A DNA stretch of 41,484 nucleotides from Candidatus Sulfotelmatobacter sp. (GTDB taxonomy: Bacteria > Acidobacteriota > Terriglobia > Terriglobales > Acidobacteriaceae), in assembly GCA_030041415.1 (NCBI GenBank), contig JASHNX010000297.1, forward strand, positions 1 to 41,484, read 5' to 3'. The notes under the pieces were generated by a model. The model saw only the letters and a program-made list of their open reading frames with translations. It was not told the DNA's origin and did no database searches. How positions within the stretch are numbered: the first letter of the stretch is position 1; each line of letters begins with the position of its first letter. A program made the position numbers and the translations under genes. Positions 17,658 through 26,151 of the stretch are shown piece after piece.

Positions 17658-19238
17658 TCAATATTGCCAAGTTACCCCCGGATACAGGCTGGGCACGCGA
17701 TATCCCCGATAAGCAGTGGCGTTGACCGGCGTAATGTCCATTTGCCAGACCACTTGTGGCGCCGAAGTCGCAGTCACTTCCTCAATCCTGGAGGCTACAT
17801 TTGGACTGGGTGGGAGCGCCATAGCATTCGAATCAAACTCAACATTTCCGTTGGCAAACTGGTTGACGCTCCCACCGAATGTCGAGTAGTAGAGTATGGG
17901 CTCAGCCCATTGCAAATTGGCGACCATCGAACTTTGGTCGACTTGAAATAGCGTCGGACGCGAATAACAAGGTGGAAACGGCAGGCCCGAACGTGGATCC
18001 ACACAAACCTCGCCTGTCGTATTGAGGACTCGTTCATTTCCGTTATCCCAGACGCCGAGATTATCCAGGTATCCACTTTGGCTTAACAAGATTGGAAAAT
18101 GCTGGAACGAAAACCACTCACTGGGGTCGTCCGAAGGCACGCCGTTTACAGTCAAAGCGAAGTCGCCCTGATAACCCAGGCGCCACAGAATGTCTCCGGA
18201 TCCAGTTCCGTTGTTGTAGTCGATTTTGATAACCCAAGACTGATGACGGACGGACAGTAGTATATTGCCGTCGTTGGGAGAATATAAAAGCGTGTTGCTA
18301 TGGGTCCAGTCGGGCAAGCCGAACAAGTGCCGATTGATGTCAAGCCAATCGAAGCCGTTCCACGCCCAGACGGGATTAAAGTTCTGGTCCAAATCGACAA
18401 CGCCGTCTCCGAGGACCTGAATAGTTCCAGGATAACCGGGGAGATCCGTGAAACTCTTGGTGACGTTCACAAGGGCCAGCACATGACCATTCGCGAGGGG
18501 AAGCACGTCATGGTGGAATGACGTCGGCACAAAATCGAAGCCTGCGGCCTGCATCTTTTGCTGCAGCGTCGGAATAGTGATTTGTTGAATGATGTTCCCG
18601 GCCAGATCGATTTGGACGAGACCATCCGCAGCGGCGACGCCAGGGGAAACAATCATGACGATGTTCCCGTTAGGAAGGAATTTGAAGGCGAAGGGGAAGA
18701 ATCCTTGCCCGGTGTTGTAATACCAGATCACATTGCCATCGCGGTCTGTAAAAAGAGCTGGGTAATTCTGGACGGTTATGGTTAGCATTTCTATTCCCGG
18801 GTTCTCGGTGGAACTTAGAGAGGGGGAGGGTCTAGTTACCGTAATACCCGGAAAGGGGAGGGATGAGGGAAGGGCGCCCGTTGCGAAGGTCGTGTCTGAA
18901 GTAGTGAGGGTACTGTTCCCGCATTGAACCTGGGCGCGCATGTGATAGGTGGTCGATGCTTTCATTCCCGCTACTTCAACAGAAGTCGGCTCGTAGAAAC
19001 CTTTCGTTGGATACCAAGAGGTGCTTCTTCCGTAATCGGTCGTCTCACCAAACTCAACCATGACCTGTCCAATGCACTGTTCCTGGACTGTGTAGATCGC
19101 CACCAAAGGGTTCTGCGTCTTTGATACAGTTCCTGTCGCTAAGGAAGGGATCGAACCGGCATCGCACCCTGGCATCAAACCACACACTACGGCGACTGCC
19201 ATTGCAAGAATGGCTCTTACGGCAAACAATGCTCTCAT
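17658..19238 (-). CDS. Aryl-sulfate sulfotransferase (ASST family), predicted lipoprotein, copy 1
   Basis: A 526-residue exported protein. The N-terminal hydrophobic segment ends in LMPGC (Cys25), an imperfect lipobox. A fibronectin/PAP-N-like domain follows (about 30-122, with VEFGETTDYGRST). The rest is a beta-propeller of ASST type. DWTHSN at 310-315 and SVRHQS at 329-334 place His313, Asn315 and Arg331 with the spacing of His356, Asn358 and Arg374 in E. coli ASST. His380 in FSFQHF is the candidate sulfate-accepting histidine. ASSTs move sulfate from a phenolic sulfate ester to another acceptor without PAPS. GAGGAAAA lies just before the ATG. It is a close paralog of the gene at 26152-27726 and is transcribed against its neighbours. 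The real donor and acceptor are unknown. Confidence 0.85.
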   Translation of the reverse strand: MRALFAVRAILAMAVAVVCGLMPGCDAGSIPSLATGTVSKTQNPLVAIYTVQEQCIGQVMVEFGETTDYGRSTSWYPTKGFYEPTSVEVAGMKASTTYHMRAQVQCGNSTLTTSDTTFATGALPSSLPFPGITVTRPSPSLSSTENPGIEMLTITVQNYPALFTDRDGNVIWYYNTGQGFFPFAFKFLPNGNIVMIVSPGVAAADGLVQIDLAGNIIQQITIPTLQQKMQAAGFDFVPTSFHHDVLPLANGHVLALVNVTKSFTDLPGYPGTIQVLGDGVVDLDQNFNPVWAWNGFDWLDINRHLFGLPDWTHSNTLLYSPNDGNILLSVRHQSWVIKIDYNNGTGSGDILWRLGYQGDFALTVNGVPSDDPSEWFSFQHFPILLSQSGYLDNLGVWDNGNERVLNTTGEVCVDPRSGLPFPPCYSRPTLFQVDQSSMVANLQWAEPILYYSTFGGSVNQFANGNVEFDSNAMALPPSPNVASRIEEVTATSAPQVVWQMDITPVNATAYRGYRVPSLYPGVTWQY

Positions 19239-19872
19239 TTTTCCTCGCTGGGATTGAGGTTATGAACCGTTTTCGTCCGATCTGGGCGTGTCAGTCTGCG
19301 AGACTTCAAACTACGGGGGAAGCTGAGTAAAAACAGCGCCAAGGAGTTTCCCGAACCCGTTGTCCAGAGTGAACGTCCGATGATAATTGTCAGGAATGAT
19401 ACGCGAAAATAAGTAACGCGCCAAGAATTATTAAGGGCACGGACCCACTTGATGGCTTAGCCGACAAGTGGTGGGGCGGTGCCCGCTGCCTGCGGCGAGT
19501 GAAAAAGTGCCTTTGAAGCAGCCCTGCCAATTCCGACCCGTTTTCGCACACCATTCGCTTGTTGTCGTGCAAAAGCCGCTGGAGGCGCAGGAACGCGTTA
19601 GGTGTTCGGATCGCCAGCAGGCACAACTTGGCTTTACAGAAGGCCTGAATTTCCCGAAGGACAGCATTTCACCCAAAGCCCGCAATATCTCGTTCACCCT
19701 GGACACGAGACCTTGATTTTCTTGCCCTTCAAGATCGCTGTACTCGCACGGAAACTCCCCAATCGCAGGCCCATTAGAGTGTTTTCTGGTAAGCTGAAAT
19801 GTGCATTTGTAGTTCGACACCTTCTCGCTCTCTTAAATTTGGCGACTCCGAGCGTGGTTCCTTTCGTAAATA
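19239..19872. other. Intergenic region, possibly holding a decayed gene
   Basis: About 630 bases separate the first arylsulfotransferase from the ABC exporter. On the minus strand, two frames give complementary stretches: RVNEILRALGE from about 19690 and then, after a frame change near 19650, REIQAFCKAKLCLLAIRTPN and AFLRLQRLLHDNKRMVCENG down to about 19390. Joined, they read like a protein, but I do not recognise the family. An inverted repeat, CCACTTG (19445-19451) with CAAGTGG (19465-19471), lies within it. The promoter for the exporter should be in the right-hand part. Confidence 0.3.
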
Positions 19873-20694
19873 ATGTCTGAATTGATTATCGAAGCCGGGC
19901 GCACCGAGAAAAACTACTGGCGCGACCTTTGGCGCTACCGCGAGCTGTTCTATTTTCTGGCGTGGCGAGACATTCTCGTCCGTTACAAGCAGACAGTCAT
20001 GGGGATTGCCTGGGCCGTCGTCCGTCCCCTGCTCATGATGGTGATTTTCACGATCATTTTCAGTCGCGTCGCCAAACTTCAGGCCCCGGCCGCAATTCCC
20101 TACGCCTTGCTGGTCATGGCCGGAATGCTGCCATGGCAGTTTATCTCCGCTGCGTTCGCGGCCTCGGCTGACAGCCTCGTTCAGAACTCCAACCTCGTCT
20201 CCAAAATCTATTTCCCCCGCCTCATCGTTCCCGCCAGTTCTGTGATCACTAGTTTCGTCGATTTTCTGATCACCATGGCGCTGATTGCGATGATGATGGT
20301 CTGGTATCGCTTCGTTCCCGACTGGCGCCTTGCCGGATTGCCGCTCTTCGTCTTGCTAGCCTTCCTGGCTTCCATCGGAGTCGGCTTGTGGCTTTGCGCT
20401 CTCAACGTCGAATATCGCGACTTCCGCTACATCATCCCTTTCATCGTGCAGTTCGGTCTCTATGTTTCCCCTGTGGGATTCAGCAGCAGTGTCGTTCCTT
20501 TCAAATGGCGCTTCTTTTTCTCCCTGAACCCAGTCGTCGGCGTCATTGACGGCTTCCGCTGGTCGCTGCTCCGAGGTCAGCCCCTCATCTGGTGGCCCGA
20601 CCTCGCCAATTCCATTGGTGTGACAGTTTTCCTGTTTATCAGCGGAACCTGGTATTTCCGCAAGATGGAGCGGACCTTTGCCGACATTATTTAG
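19873..20694 (+). CDS. wzm: ABC-2 type polysaccharide exporter permease (Wzm-like)
   Basis: A 273-residue inner-membrane protein with six hydrophobic segments (about 45-65, 75-95, 121-143, 153-176, 187-205, 240-260). It begins with the amphipathic WRYRELFYFLAWRDILVRYK region and contains KIYFPR at 111-116, both hallmarks of O-antigen/teichoic-acid ABC permeases. With the ATPase encoded next it would move a completed lipid-linked glycan across the inner membrane. Third-position C is more frequent here than in the preceding glycosyltransferase genes, which may reflect a separate origin of this block. Confidence 0.9.
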   Translation: MSELIIEAGRTEKNYWRDLWRYRELFYFLAWRDILVRYKQTVMGIAWAVVRPLLMMVIFTIIFSRVAKLQAPAAIPYALLVMAGMLPWQFISAAFAASADSLVQNSNLVSKIYFPRLIVPASSVITSFVDFLITMALIAMMMVWYRFVPDWRLAGLPLFVLLAFLASIGVGLWLCALNVEYRDFRYIIPFIVQFGLYVSPVGFSSSVVPFKWRFFFSLNPVVGVIDGFRWSLLRGQPLIWWPDLANSIGVTVFLFISGTWYFRKMERTFADII

Positions 20695-20774
20695 CGTTCC
20701 CGCACGTCCTCGGCGGACGATTCGTCCTCGCATCCACTCGACCGCCCGGATTCAGCGCGACGAGTTACTGCTCT

Positions 20775-22088
20775 ATGTCTGACGTCATCATTTCCGTCGA
20801 GAACGTCGGCAAGAAATACGCTATCCTGCATCAGCAGGAGCGCGCCCCCTACAAGACTCTGCGCGAAACACTGATAAAGTCCACCGCCGGCCTCTTCCGC
20901 CGCCGCGACGAGTCGCAGCACGGCCGCACTCACGAGGAATTCTGGGCGCTCAAAAATATCTCCTTTGAGGTCGAGCGCGGTAAAGTCCTCGGCATTATTG
21001 GACGCAACGGAGCTGGCAAAAGCACCCTGCTCAAAGTCCTCAGCCGCATCACCCAGCCGTCTCAAGGCCGTATTACTCTCCGTGGCCGTGTCGCCAGCCT
21101 TCTTGAGGTCGGCACCGGCTTTCACCAGGAGCTCACCGGCCGCGAAAACATCTTTCTCAATGGCTCCATTCTCGGGATGAGCCATGCCGAAATTAGGAGC
21201 AAGTTCGATGAAATCGTTGCCTTCGCCGGAGTCGAGAAGTTCCTCGATACCCCAGTCAAGCGCTACAGCAGCGGCATGTACGTTCGCCTGGCATTTGCCG
21301 TCGCTGCGCATTTAGAGCCCGAGATCCTGGTGGTAGACGAGGTACTGGCCGTCGGCGATGCGGAGTTCCAGAAGAAATGCATGAGCAAGATGCAGGATGT
21401 AGCGAGCGGCACGGGGCGGACCGTGCTGTTCGTGAGCCACAACATGATTGCCGTCCAATCTCTGTGCGAACAGGCGGTCTTGCTGGAAAGGGGACATCTG
21501 AAGAGTGCTGGCCCCGCAGCATCGGTGATCGCAAGCTATCTCTCCGAGAGCATGGAATCGAATCAGGCGGTTACCTGGGACGATCCCGAAATTGCGCCGG
21601 GCAACAGCATCGTGCGGATCCGCTGCATCTCCGTCACGGACGGTAATGATCCCGGATCCAGATCGCTTTCAATGCAAACAGAGATTCGAATCGAAACAGA
21701 GTACACAGTCCACGAAAGCAATTTTCTGCTGCATATCACTTACCATCTGGTGAACGACCAGGGAATCACAGTTCTGACGACCTGGAGCAAGCCAACCGTC
21801 CACTCCGCGGGAAGCTATCGCGCAATCTGCAGAATACCCGGAAATCTGCTGAACAGCGGGGGGTACTTCCTCAAGTTAATTATCGTGGAAAACGAAAACT
21901 CGGCAATCTACTGGAAGGAGGACATCGTTTCCTTCAATGTCATAGACACTGCTGAGCGTGAGACGGCGTACATGGGACGTGAACCGGGAATCGTTCAGCC
22001 GATTCTTGAGTGGAGTGTGGAAGGCCCGTTCCAGCAAGCGAAAAGTGACGCGCCTCTTGTTACCGCAACTCGAGACCGCAGCCGTTAA
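20775..22088 (+). CDS. wzt: ABC polysaccharide exporter ATPase with C-terminal glycan-binding domain (Wzt-like)
   Basis: A 437-residue protein. Walker A GRNGAGKST is at 76-84, the signature YSSGMYVRLAFA at 164-175, Walker B ILVVDEVLAVGD at 184-195 and the switch histidine in SHN at 221-223. YSSGM is the usual variant in Wzt-type ATPases. Residues from about 275 form the Wzt C-terminal beta-sandwich that, in known systems, recognises the capped end of the polymer. The frame is open upstream to 20592, but that part overlaps the permease gene and lacks family similarity, so the ATG at 20775 is used. No strong ribosome site was found. Confidence 0.9.
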   Translation: MSDVIISVENVGKKYAILHQQERAPYKTLRETLIKSTAGLFRRRDESQHGRTHEEFWALKNISFEVERGKVLGIIGRNGAGKSTLLKVLSRITQPSQGRITLRGRVASLLEVGTGFHQELTGRENIFLNGSILGMSHAEIRSKFDEIVAFAGVEKFLDTPVKRYSSGMYVRLAFAVAAHLEPEILVVDEVLAVGDAEFQKKCMSKMQDVASGTGRTVLFVSHNMIAVQSLCEQAVLLERGHLKSAGPAASVIASYLSESMESNQAVTWDDPEIAPGNSIVRIRCISVTDGNDPGSRSLSMQTEIRIETEYTVHESNFLLHITYHLVNDQGITVLTTWSKPTVHSAGSYRAICRIPGNLLNSGGYFLKLIIVENENSAIYWKEDIVSFNVIDTAERETAYMGREPGIVQPILEWSVEGPFQQAKSDAPLVTATRDRSR

Positions 22089-22104
22089 AGCAGAGGCTCA
22101 AAGC

Positions 22105-22662
22105 ATGGCAATTTTGGATCGAACCAGGGTCGTTGAAATGGGATTCGTCTCCGTCGGAGACAGAGTCGCGATCTCTGACAAAGCGTCGTTTTACAATTGT
22201 GGCCGTATCTCGCTTGGAAATGACGTGAGGATCGATGACTTTTGTGTGCTTTCCGCGGGCCCGGGTGGAATATTCATCGGTAGCTACATACATATCGCAG
22301 TTCATTGTTCATTGATCGGCGCTGGGGCAATAAGGCTAGGCGACTTTGCGAATTTGTCATCCAAGGTCGCGATCTACTCAAGCAGCGACGATTTTTCAGG
22401 TGAGTGGATGACGAATCCCACGGTCCCTTCATCTTTGACAGGGGTTGTTCGTGCAGATGTCACCGTCGGACGCCATGTGATCATTGGCTCAGGATCGGTA
22501 ATCTTGCCGGGCGTAACGCTTGCAGACGGCGTGGCAGTAGGTGCACTCAGCCTCATAAAACGAGACTGCGAGCCATTTGGGGTTTACGCTGGCGCGCCAG
22601 CGCGAAGAATCGGTGAACGGAAGCGGCGAATTCTCGAACTCGAAAAGCAGCTTCCGAGATAG
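22105..22662 (+). CDS. Hexapeptide-repeat (left-handed beta-helix) acyltransferase
   Basis: A 185-residue protein made of hexapeptide turns, for example VSVGDRVAISDKASF, ISLGNDVRIDDF, VTVGRHVIIGSGSVILPGV and ALSLIKRDC, with the closing APARRIG motif typical of the WcaF/maltose acetyltransferase group. It would O- or N-acetylate a sugar from acetyl-CoA in the cytoplasm. The open frame extends back to 21958 inside the exporter ATPase gene, but the extra residues do not fit the fold. The ATG at 22105 has AGAGG about ten bases upstream and follows the previous stop by 16 bases. Its place between an exporter and a sugar aminotransferase suggests decoration of the exported glycan. Confidence 0.83.
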   Translation: MAILDRTRVVEMGFVSVGDRVAISDKASFYNCGRISLGNDVRIDDFCVLSAGPGGIFIGSYIHIAVHCSLIGAGAIRLGDFANLSSKVAIYSSSDDFSGEWMTNPTVPSSLTGVVRADVTVGRHVIIGSGSVILPGVTLADGVAVGALSLIKRDCEPFGVYAGAPARRIGERKRRILELEKQLPR

Positions 22663-22840
22663 GCAGGTAATATCCAGAGCAGGGCCATGGTCCAGAGACG
22701 GGGCGACGAGAAGACAACGAGATACCACCGCATCAATGATAGCTTCTCAGAGTGTACCCACCGAGACTGGTTTTAGGATACCCGTCTTCACGACGGGCGT
22801 GATACAAGCGTTCTGTGATGAAAGGGCATAGCTGAGAGCA

Positions 22841-24058
22841 ATGAAGGTAAACACAGCAATCCAATCCAAGCGGCTGGCGCTGCTGGGGGATCTTCCACGT
22901 TTCCAATCCGTACTGCATGTGGGCAGGCCAAATGTGGGGAGCCGAGAGCGCCTTCTGGAGAGATTTAACGACATGCTTGACCGTCGCTGGTTCTCCAATG
23001 ATGGCCCTTTCGTCCAGGAGTTCGAGGCTAAAGTCGCCGCGATTGCAAAAACCAGGCACTGTGTGGCGATGTGCAATGCAACGGTAGCACTTGAAATCGC
23101 AATTCGTGCGCTGGAATTGACGGGGGAAGTTATCGTGCCATCGTATACGTTCATTGCGACAGCACACGCCCTCCAGTGGCAGGAAATCACCCCCGTTTTC
23201 GCGGATATCGATCCGGCCACTTGCAACATGGATCCTCGGAGTGTTGAGCGGGTGATCAGCTCAAAGACAAGTGGGGTCCTCGGTTTGCATCTGTGGGGAC
23301 GCGCCTGCGATACCGAGGCGATTGAGAGGATCGGCCGCGAGTATGGATTGAAGGTAATGTACGACGCTGCGCACGCGTTTGCATGTACGCACCGAGGCAC
23401 GATGGTGGGTGGTTTTGGCGAATGTGAGGTCTTTAGCTTTCACGCGACAAAATTCATCAACGCGTTCGAAGGGGGGGCAATCGTAACTAACAACGATGAC
23501 TTGGCCACCCGCTTGAAATTTATGCGCAATTTTGGCTTCTCGGGCTACGACAAGGTCAGCTATCTGGGGGTAAACGGCAAAATGACGGAAGCCTGCGCGG
23601 CAATGGGCCTGACGTCGCTCGAGGCGCTGGACGAAATTGTAGTTGTGAACAAGACAAACTATGAAGCATTTGAAAAATACTTCTCCGGACTGCAGGGTGT
23701 TTCTCTCATTCGTTACGACAAGCAGGAGCACAACAACTATCAATACATTGTTTTGGAGATCGACCCTGAAGCGGCTCCTTTGAACCGGGATGAAGTTGTT
23801 GATGTCTTTCATGCGGAGAACGTGCTTGCGAGAAAATATTTTTGGCCAGGATGCCACCGCATGGAGCCTTACAGAAGCCTGCAACCCAATGCGTATCTAA
23901 TGCTGCCGAATACGGAAAGAGTCGCCAGCCGCATTTGCCTTCTTCCAACCGGGCAAACTGTGGATGCTGGCATGATCGCGAGCATGGCTGAAATACTTGA
24001 GACGGCATTCCAATTTTCCGGCGAAATCAAGGACGCTCTAGGCAAGAGGCAAAAGTGA
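22841..24058 (+). CDS. DegT/DnrJ/EryC1/StrS-family sugar aminotransferase
   Basis: A 405-residue PLP enzyme. The internal-aldimine lysine is Lys204 in FSFHATKFINAFEGG, and the cofactor-contacting aspartate is in YDAAHAF at 174-180. SYTFIATAHALQW (101-113) and ADIDPATCNMDP (121-132) are typical of enzymes aminating nucleotide-linked 3- or 4-keto-6-deoxyhexoses. It implies an amino sugar in the glycan. The dehydratase or isomerase that would make its keto-sugar substrate is not in this window. It lies 178 bases after the acyltransferase, which could acetylate the amine it makes. A short tail after FSGEIKDAL is not conserved in the family. Confidence 0.88.
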   Translation: MKVNTAIQSKRLALLGDLPRFQSVLHVGRPNVGSRERLLERFNDMLDRRWFSNDGPFVQEFEAKVAAIAKTRHCVAMCNATVALEIAIRALELTGEVIVPSYTFIATAHALQWQEITPVFADIDPATCNMDPRSVERVISSKTSGVLGLHLWGRACDTEAIERIGREYGLKVMYDAAHAFACTHRGTMVGGFGECEVFSFHATKFINAFEGGAIVTNNDDLATRLKFMRNFGFSGYDKVSYLGVNGKMTEACAAMGLTSLEALDEIVVVNKTNYEAFEKYFSGLQGVSLIRYDKQEHNNYQYIVLEIDPEAAPLNRDEVVDVFHAENVLARKYFWPGCHRMEPYRSLQPNAYLMLPNTERVASRICLLPTGQTVDAGMIASMAEILETAFQFSGEIKDALGKRQK

Positions 24059-24116
24059 ACTTGAGTTGGGCTTTCGATGCCGCCGAAATGAGTGCGCAAC
24101 TAGGAACTACGAATGC

Positions 24117-24860
24117 ATGAAAATCGCTAAAGCGGTGAATCAATTGATCCGGCCATTGGGTCTGCAAATCGTACGAGCTTCCAACAACAGCTCACACGCG
24201 CGAACGGACCCATTCTTCGAGTGTCTGGTTAAACTGGGATTTAAGCCAAAACATATCGTGGATGTTGGCGCCAATCGAGGCAATTGGACCCGAACCGCCT
24301 TGAAATACTTTCCCGACGCCTATTTTTCGATGTTCGAACCGCAGGAAGAAATGCGCCGTGAAGTGGCTGATCTCACGCGGAATGAAAGGGTCAAGTTTTA
24401 TTGCATGGGAGCCGGTCCGATCAATTCGACGATGAAGCTTACAGTCCATTCAAGAGATGACAGCTTTACGTTTGCCTTGGATGAGGAGCAAGCGTCCAAA
24501 CTTGGTTTTCAGCAGATTGAAGCGCCAGTTGTCTCACTTGACGACTTCCTGCCCAAAACAAGTCTGCCTCCACCCGATGTGCTCAAGATCGATGCCGAAG
24601 GCTGGGACTTGCAGGTCCTGGACGGAGCCACTAGAACGCTCCTGAGCTGCGAAGTCGTCCTGCTTGAGGCGGCAGTCATGAGCAAGATCTTCACAAATCG
24701 AATTGACGTTGTTATTGCAGCCATGAAAGAAAACGGGTATGTGGTTTTTGACATCACAGATCTCAATCGCACAAGTTTCCAGAACGCTTTGTGGCTTGTA
24801 GAAATAGCATTCGTTAAGCAAAACGGTATGTTGGATTCTCAGGTCAGTCGCTATTCTTAG
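24117..24860 (+). CDS. FkbM family methyltransferase
   Basis: A 247-residue SAM-dependent O-methyltransferase. VDVGANRGN at 48-56 is motif I, MFEPQ at 72-76 the ribose-binding strand, and LKIDAEGWDLQVL at 156-168 the FkbM-specific motif. The open frame reaches back to 24066, but MKIAKAVNQLIRPLG is the usual N-terminus of the family and AGGA lies about eleven bases before the ATG at 24117. FkbM-type enzymes often methylate sugar hydroxyls in surface glycans. The 59-base gap after the aminotransferase suggests co-transcription. Confidence 0.87.
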   Translation: MKIAKAVNQLIRPLGLQIVRASNNSSHARTDPFFECLVKLGFKPKHIVDVGANRGNWTRTALKYFPDAYFSMFEPQEEMRREVADLTRNERVKFYCMGAGPINSTMKLTVHSRDDSFTFALDEEQASKLGFQQIEAPVVSLDDFLPKTSLPPPDVLKIDAEGWDLQVLDGATRTLLSCEVVLLEAAVMSKIFTNRIDVVIAAMKENGYVVFDITDLNRTSFQNALWLVEIAFVKQNGMLDSQVSRYS

Positions 24861-25102
24861 CGTCGCCGCTTTCGTAGGACATATGTTTACTTGTGCCACA
24901 ACGCGGAACAGAGCGCCGTCTGGTTGGAACTTGTCCTTAAAAAGTCTGCTATAGGCTGATCTTTTTCACGACTGCGTAGACATTCTGCTTGGCGCCGTGG
25001 TTTCTGAGCGCATGGACCGGAACAGAAAATACAAGTTTGAAGGACTCCACGACGTACGATCGACGCGAATAGATCCTGAATCCGATTCAGAATTGCGGAA
25101 TT

Positions 25103-26059
25103 ATGAAATTAAGTGTCGCGATCATTACCTATAACCATGAGCAATACATCGGGCAGGCCATCGAAAGCATACTCGCGCAAAACGTGAACTGTGAATATGA
25201 GATCGTCATTGGAGAGGACTGTTCGACCGACGGAACCCGCGGCGTAATTACGGCATTTCATCGCCGCTACCCTGAGCGAATCAAGCTCCTTCTCCGTGAC
25301 CAGAATATCGGCGTGATACAAAATTTTACGGAAACTATCGAAGCTTGCCATGGCAAGTACGTCGCACTTTTAGAAGGTGACGATTACTGGTTTGCAACGG
25401 ATAAGCTCCAAAAGCAGATCGATTTCCTCGACGCCCATCCTGAGTGTGCAATATGCTGTGGCCGCGCCCGAGCGCAATATGAAGCGGGGGCACAGAATCT
25501 CGATGTCAGGCTGGATGTGGTCCCTCAACTTCCTGCCGGGCGGTACACGATTGAGGACATACTGAAGGGCAATTTCGTAATGACGTGTACCGCCGTGCTG
25601 CGGCGGAAATATATCAGCCAATTCCCCAAATGGTTTTTCGAGATGAAGCTCGGTGATTGGCCGCTTTGCGCGATGGTCGCCCGGTACGGGACGATCGAGC
25701 TACTAGACGAGATCTTGGCCGCTTACAGAATTCACTGCGGTGGCGTGTGGTCCTCAGTATCCCAAGGTGTTCGAGCGGAGGAAAGTCTTCGAATGCTAAG
25801 GGCTCTCGATAAGGAGTTTGGATATCAATACACCGACACCATCCGAGAGACGATCGTATCCATGTATCACAGTCTGGCTTTCGACTCACGATCAAAAGGC
25901 AGACGGATGGAAGCTGCCAGACACTTGGTTAATTACATTCGCAATGGGGGTTGGCATCGTCCAGGAAGTGCGCGGGTTATCGCGGGCATGATCACTTTTG
26001 AAGTAATTGGTTCCTGGTACAAGGTTTTCTCGCGAACTGATGCATCGAGGCAAAGCTGA
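25103..26059 (+). CDS. GT2 family glycosyltransferase
   Basis: A 318-residue GT-A enzyme. EDCSTDGT at 38-45 binds the nucleotide and LEGDDYW at 90-96 carries the DxD-type metal ligands. The EGDDYW form is typical of a GT2 subgroup in polysaccharide clusters and differs from the DQDDIW enzymes at 10.2 and 13.3 kb, so a different donor is likely. It is preceded by 242 bases without a recognised gene and converges on the second arylsulfotransferase with 92 bases between. A weak GGA lies close to the ATG. Confidence 0.85.
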   Translation: MKLSVAIITYNHEQYIGQAIESILAQNVNCEYEIVIGEDCSTDGTRGVITAFHRRYPERIKLLLRDQNIGVIQNFTETIEACHGKYVALLEGDDYWFATDKLQKQIDFLDAHPECAICCGRARAQYEAGAQNLDVRLDVVPQLPAGRYTIEDILKGNFVMTCTAVLRRKYISQFPKWFFEMKLGDWPLCAMVARYGTIELLDEILAAYRIHCGGVWSSVSQGVRAEESLRMLRALDKEFGYQYTDTIRETIVSMYHSLAFDSRSKGRRMEAARHLVNYIRNGGWHRPGSARVIAGMITFEVIGSWYKVFSRTDASRQS

Positions 26060-26151
26060 TTACGAAGGGTGTTCTGAATTTTGGGAGTATGATGCCAAAA
26101 TTTGAGTAATGGGCTGCGTCGTAGAGCTTTGAGGTCTTTCAGGAAGCGCGG

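Noticed and set aside
20592-20774. Longer N-terminus for the exporter ATPase
   Set aside because: It would overlap the permease gene by about 100 bases and adds residues not seen in Wzt proteins.
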